Shown here piece by piece: positions 18,001 through 19,049 of a stretch of 19,049 nt of DNA. The stretch lies in NCBI GenBank assembly GCA_001598975.1, contig BBXU01002288.1, positions 1-19,049 on the forward strand. Direction: 5' to 3'. A program made the translations under genes and the position numbers. Source of the stretch: Parachlorella kessleri (taxonomy: Eukaryota > Chlorophyta > Trebouxiophyceae > Chlorellales > Chlorellaceae). Positions within the stretch are counted from its first letter, which is position 1; each line of letters begins with the position of its first letter. The notes beneath the pieces are model-generated. The model saw nothing but the letters and a program-made list of their open reading frames with translations. It was not told the DNA's origin and ran no database searches.

Positions 18001-19047
18001 ACATCATGGTCTTCAGGTGGGAGAACAAGTACCACTGGGACTTGGGTAGCACAGGGGAGTAGCAGAGCAGTGCCAGCTCGGGGTCTAAAGAGAAAAAGCC
18101 TGCATTAAAGAGGAGTCAGCCCTTGAAAGGTTGTACAGGACAGCCAGACTTGCAACCACGGTTAGCCAGCAAAGTGGAGGCAGATCTTGCTTCACTTCGG
18201 TCGACATGTATGGGAGCATTAGAGCATGCACCCACCGGCCCACATCGCCCACTCAACCATACAAAACAAGCGACCCCCTGCCTGCCAACCTACCTGTATC
18301 CCTGAAGGCACCGCTTGGGCGACTGTCAGCCCAGAGGCTAGGGGGTGCGCTGGTGCGGAGGTTGCTCAGCACAAGGGCCCGAGGTGGGAGCAGGGGCTGG
18401 GCGTTGGCAGGCACGTCAATAGCAGCAAGGCTGGGACTAGCGCTGGGGCTGAGTCTGGATACTGGGCTAGGGCTGGGGCTAGATGTGGGGCTAGGGCTAA
18501 GGCTTGCGCTGACGACAGGGCTAGGGCTTGGGCTGACGGTCGGGCTAGGGCTTGGGGTTGTAGGCTGAGCGGAGTCTGAAGGCCCATCTGCCTCGTGGAT
18601 GGCAGGGTTTGGCTGTGGTGGAGAACTCCATGCAGCACTGGGGCTGGGGCTGCTTTGCTGCAGGGGAGGAACCACGGGGGCTGGCGAAGTGGCATTCACA
18701 GCCGGGGGGCTGGGCACTGCAGCCAGGGCAGCTGGGGAGGGGCTAGCTGGGCTAGACCCAACAGGGCCAGCTGGAGAGGGAGACACTCCAAGAGGAGCAG
18801 GGCTGGAAGCATTCGTTTGCCTAGGGGCTGGGGAAGGCACCACAGATGGGGAGGGGATGGGGCTGCTCTGGCGAGGGGAGGGCACCACAGATGGGGAGGG
18901 GCTTGGGCTGCTGCTGCGAGGGGAGGGCGAGGCCGGCGTCGGGCTGGGGCTGGCGCGGCGAGGGGAGGGCGACACAGCCGGGGAGGGGCTGGGGGCTGCT
19001 GTGGTGAGGGGAGGGCACCAAAAGTGGGGAGGGGCTGGGGCTGGCGA
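15033..19047 (-). CDS. Single-pass membrane hydroxyproline-rich (Ser-Pro) glycoprotein with a ten-cysteine domain, 5' end off the window
   Basis: Exons on the minus strand: 19047(open)-18294, 18084-17988, 17752-17661, 17560-17340, 17143-16770, 16606-15287 and 15156-15033 (TGA). They join in phase to about 993 visible aa. In order: a Ser-Pro arm (SPSPSP, VVPSP units); a globular part with CYSPVLPKSQWYLFSHLKTM, VWYTPANTIMGAWPYQ, LNCELWDCDG, ACMGQSMSACGCNP, LLCLKELE and YLQCDTCYAL, ten cysteines in all; sequons NDT, NGT and NNT; a second long Ser/Pro/Ala/Gln arm; a transmembrane helix (about 15405-15328, MVVIIAAAAGGAAAAVLCIA); RRRRRQR; and a cytosolic tail of about 50 residues ending NYALE. Ser-Pro arrays are the classic target for prolyl hydroxylation and O-arabinosylation in algal walls and agglutinins. 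The Cys domain is not a pherophorin motif I recognise. Splicing at 17661/17560 and 16770 uses GC donors in this model. A start codon and signal peptide are expected to the right. Confidence 0.83.
15328..15405 (-). other. Transmembrane helix and Arg-rich stop-transfer of the glycoprotein
   Basis: About 25 hydrophobic residues (Val, Ile, Ala, Gly, Leu, Cys, Trp, Phe) are followed by five consecutive Arg. This orients the Ser-Pro arms outside and the C-terminus in the cytosol. The exon's donor GG|GTGAGT overlaps an in-frame TGA. Splicing to 15156 removes that stop and adds a tail beginning SGDVESAQQKQ. Confidence 0.85.
16346..16540 (-). repeat. 132-bp in-frame duplication in the second Ser-Pro arm
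   Basis: The protein segments ATAPEQPSSSPDAAAVQPA and ATAPEQPSSSPDAVAVQPA lie 44 residues apart. On the + strand the matching blocks start at 16346 and 16478, 132 bases apart, with only a few differences. This is a recent tandem duplication within the exon. Confidence 0.85.
17213..17245 (-). repeat. Degenerate copy of an exon start with its acceptor inside the preceding intron
   Basis: The minus strand reads CTAG followed by GGACCACCACCAACCCAGCT, then AGTTTC. The real exon at 17143 begins after GCAG with GGATCCACTACCACCCAGCT, then AGCCTTC. The two differ by a few substitutions and one inserted base and lie about 100 nt apart. The copy soon meets a stop if spliced in. Confidence 0.7.
18430..18562 (-). 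repeat. Hexanucleotide GGGCTA-like array encoding Ser-Pro dipeptides
   Basis: The + strand shows many GGGCTA, GGGCTT and GGGCTG units. On the coding strand these are AGCCCT/AAGCCC-type codons giving SPSPSP. DNA period 6 equals peptide period 2. G-rich runs lie on the non-coding strand. Confidence 0.8.
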
Positions 19048-19049
19048 GG
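18820..19049 (-). repeat. Longer tandem units (about 42-48 bp) in the first Ser-Pro arm
   Basis: Units containing CCATCTGTGGTGCC(C/T)TCCCC recur at about 18838, 18886 and, in diverged form, about 18970 and 19020. They encode variants of SPSPSVVPSP followed by Arg or His. The last unit at the window edge is out of frame with the others by one base (see findings). Confidence 0.7.

Noticed and set aside
15033..19047. Calling the surface protein a pherophorin
   Set aside because: It has Ser-Pro arms, but I do not see the pherophorin domain's cysteine pattern, and it is membrane anchored with two arms.

Overview
The window reads as nuclear DNA of a green alga of the Chlamydomonas/Haematococcus type (Chlorophyceae). 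Every gene is broken into short exons by introns of roughly 90-450 nt with GTGAGT/GTGCGC-like donors and CTGCAG-like acceptors. Coding DNA is GC-rich, TGTAA occurs downstream of some genes where volvocalean algae put their poly(A) signal, and one gene encodes long Ser-Pro arrays typical of algal cell-wall or surface hydroxyproline-rich glycoproteins. The species call is an inference from style, not a match. No bacterial, phage, CRISPR or rRNA features were seen. All gene models were built by hand by joining open frames at splice sites whose phases agree.

Layout, left to right. (1) 513-2595, + strand: the last five exons of an aldo-keto reductase; its N-terminal part lies to the left. The intron before the first visible exon carries several degenerate copies of that exon's start. 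(2) 3410-6417, +: a type II membrane glycosyltransferase of the Fringe/beta-1,3-galactosyltransferase kind (GT31-like), five exons, 637 aa in the model. Its cytosolic tail is uncertain because two frames compete. (3) 6418-8576: about 2.1 kb without a convincing gene. (4) 8577-10858, +: an ABHD11-like alpha/beta hydrolase, six exons, 386 aa, with an organelle-targeting N-terminus. (5) 10859-11897: the space between two convergent genes. (6) 11898-14550, -: an unrecognised, mostly alpha-helical 473-aa protein in eight exons. (7) 15033 to beyond 19047, -: a large single-pass membrane glycoprotein. Two Ser/Pro-rich arms flank an unfamiliar ten-cysteine domain, followed by a transmembrane helix, an Arg-rich stop-transfer and a short cytosolic tail. 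Its 5' end is off the right edge.

There is no operon logic here. The only functional link suggested is loose: the GT31-like enzyme belongs to a superfamily whose plant members glycosylate wall and arabinogalactan proteins, and the surface protein is a likely type of substrate. The most unusual signals are the ten-cysteine domain between Ser-Pro arms, short duplications that copy an exon start with its 3' splice site into the preceding intron in two unrelated genes, two GC-AG introns in one gene, and apparent frame slips in low-complexity runs that may be real or assembly errors.
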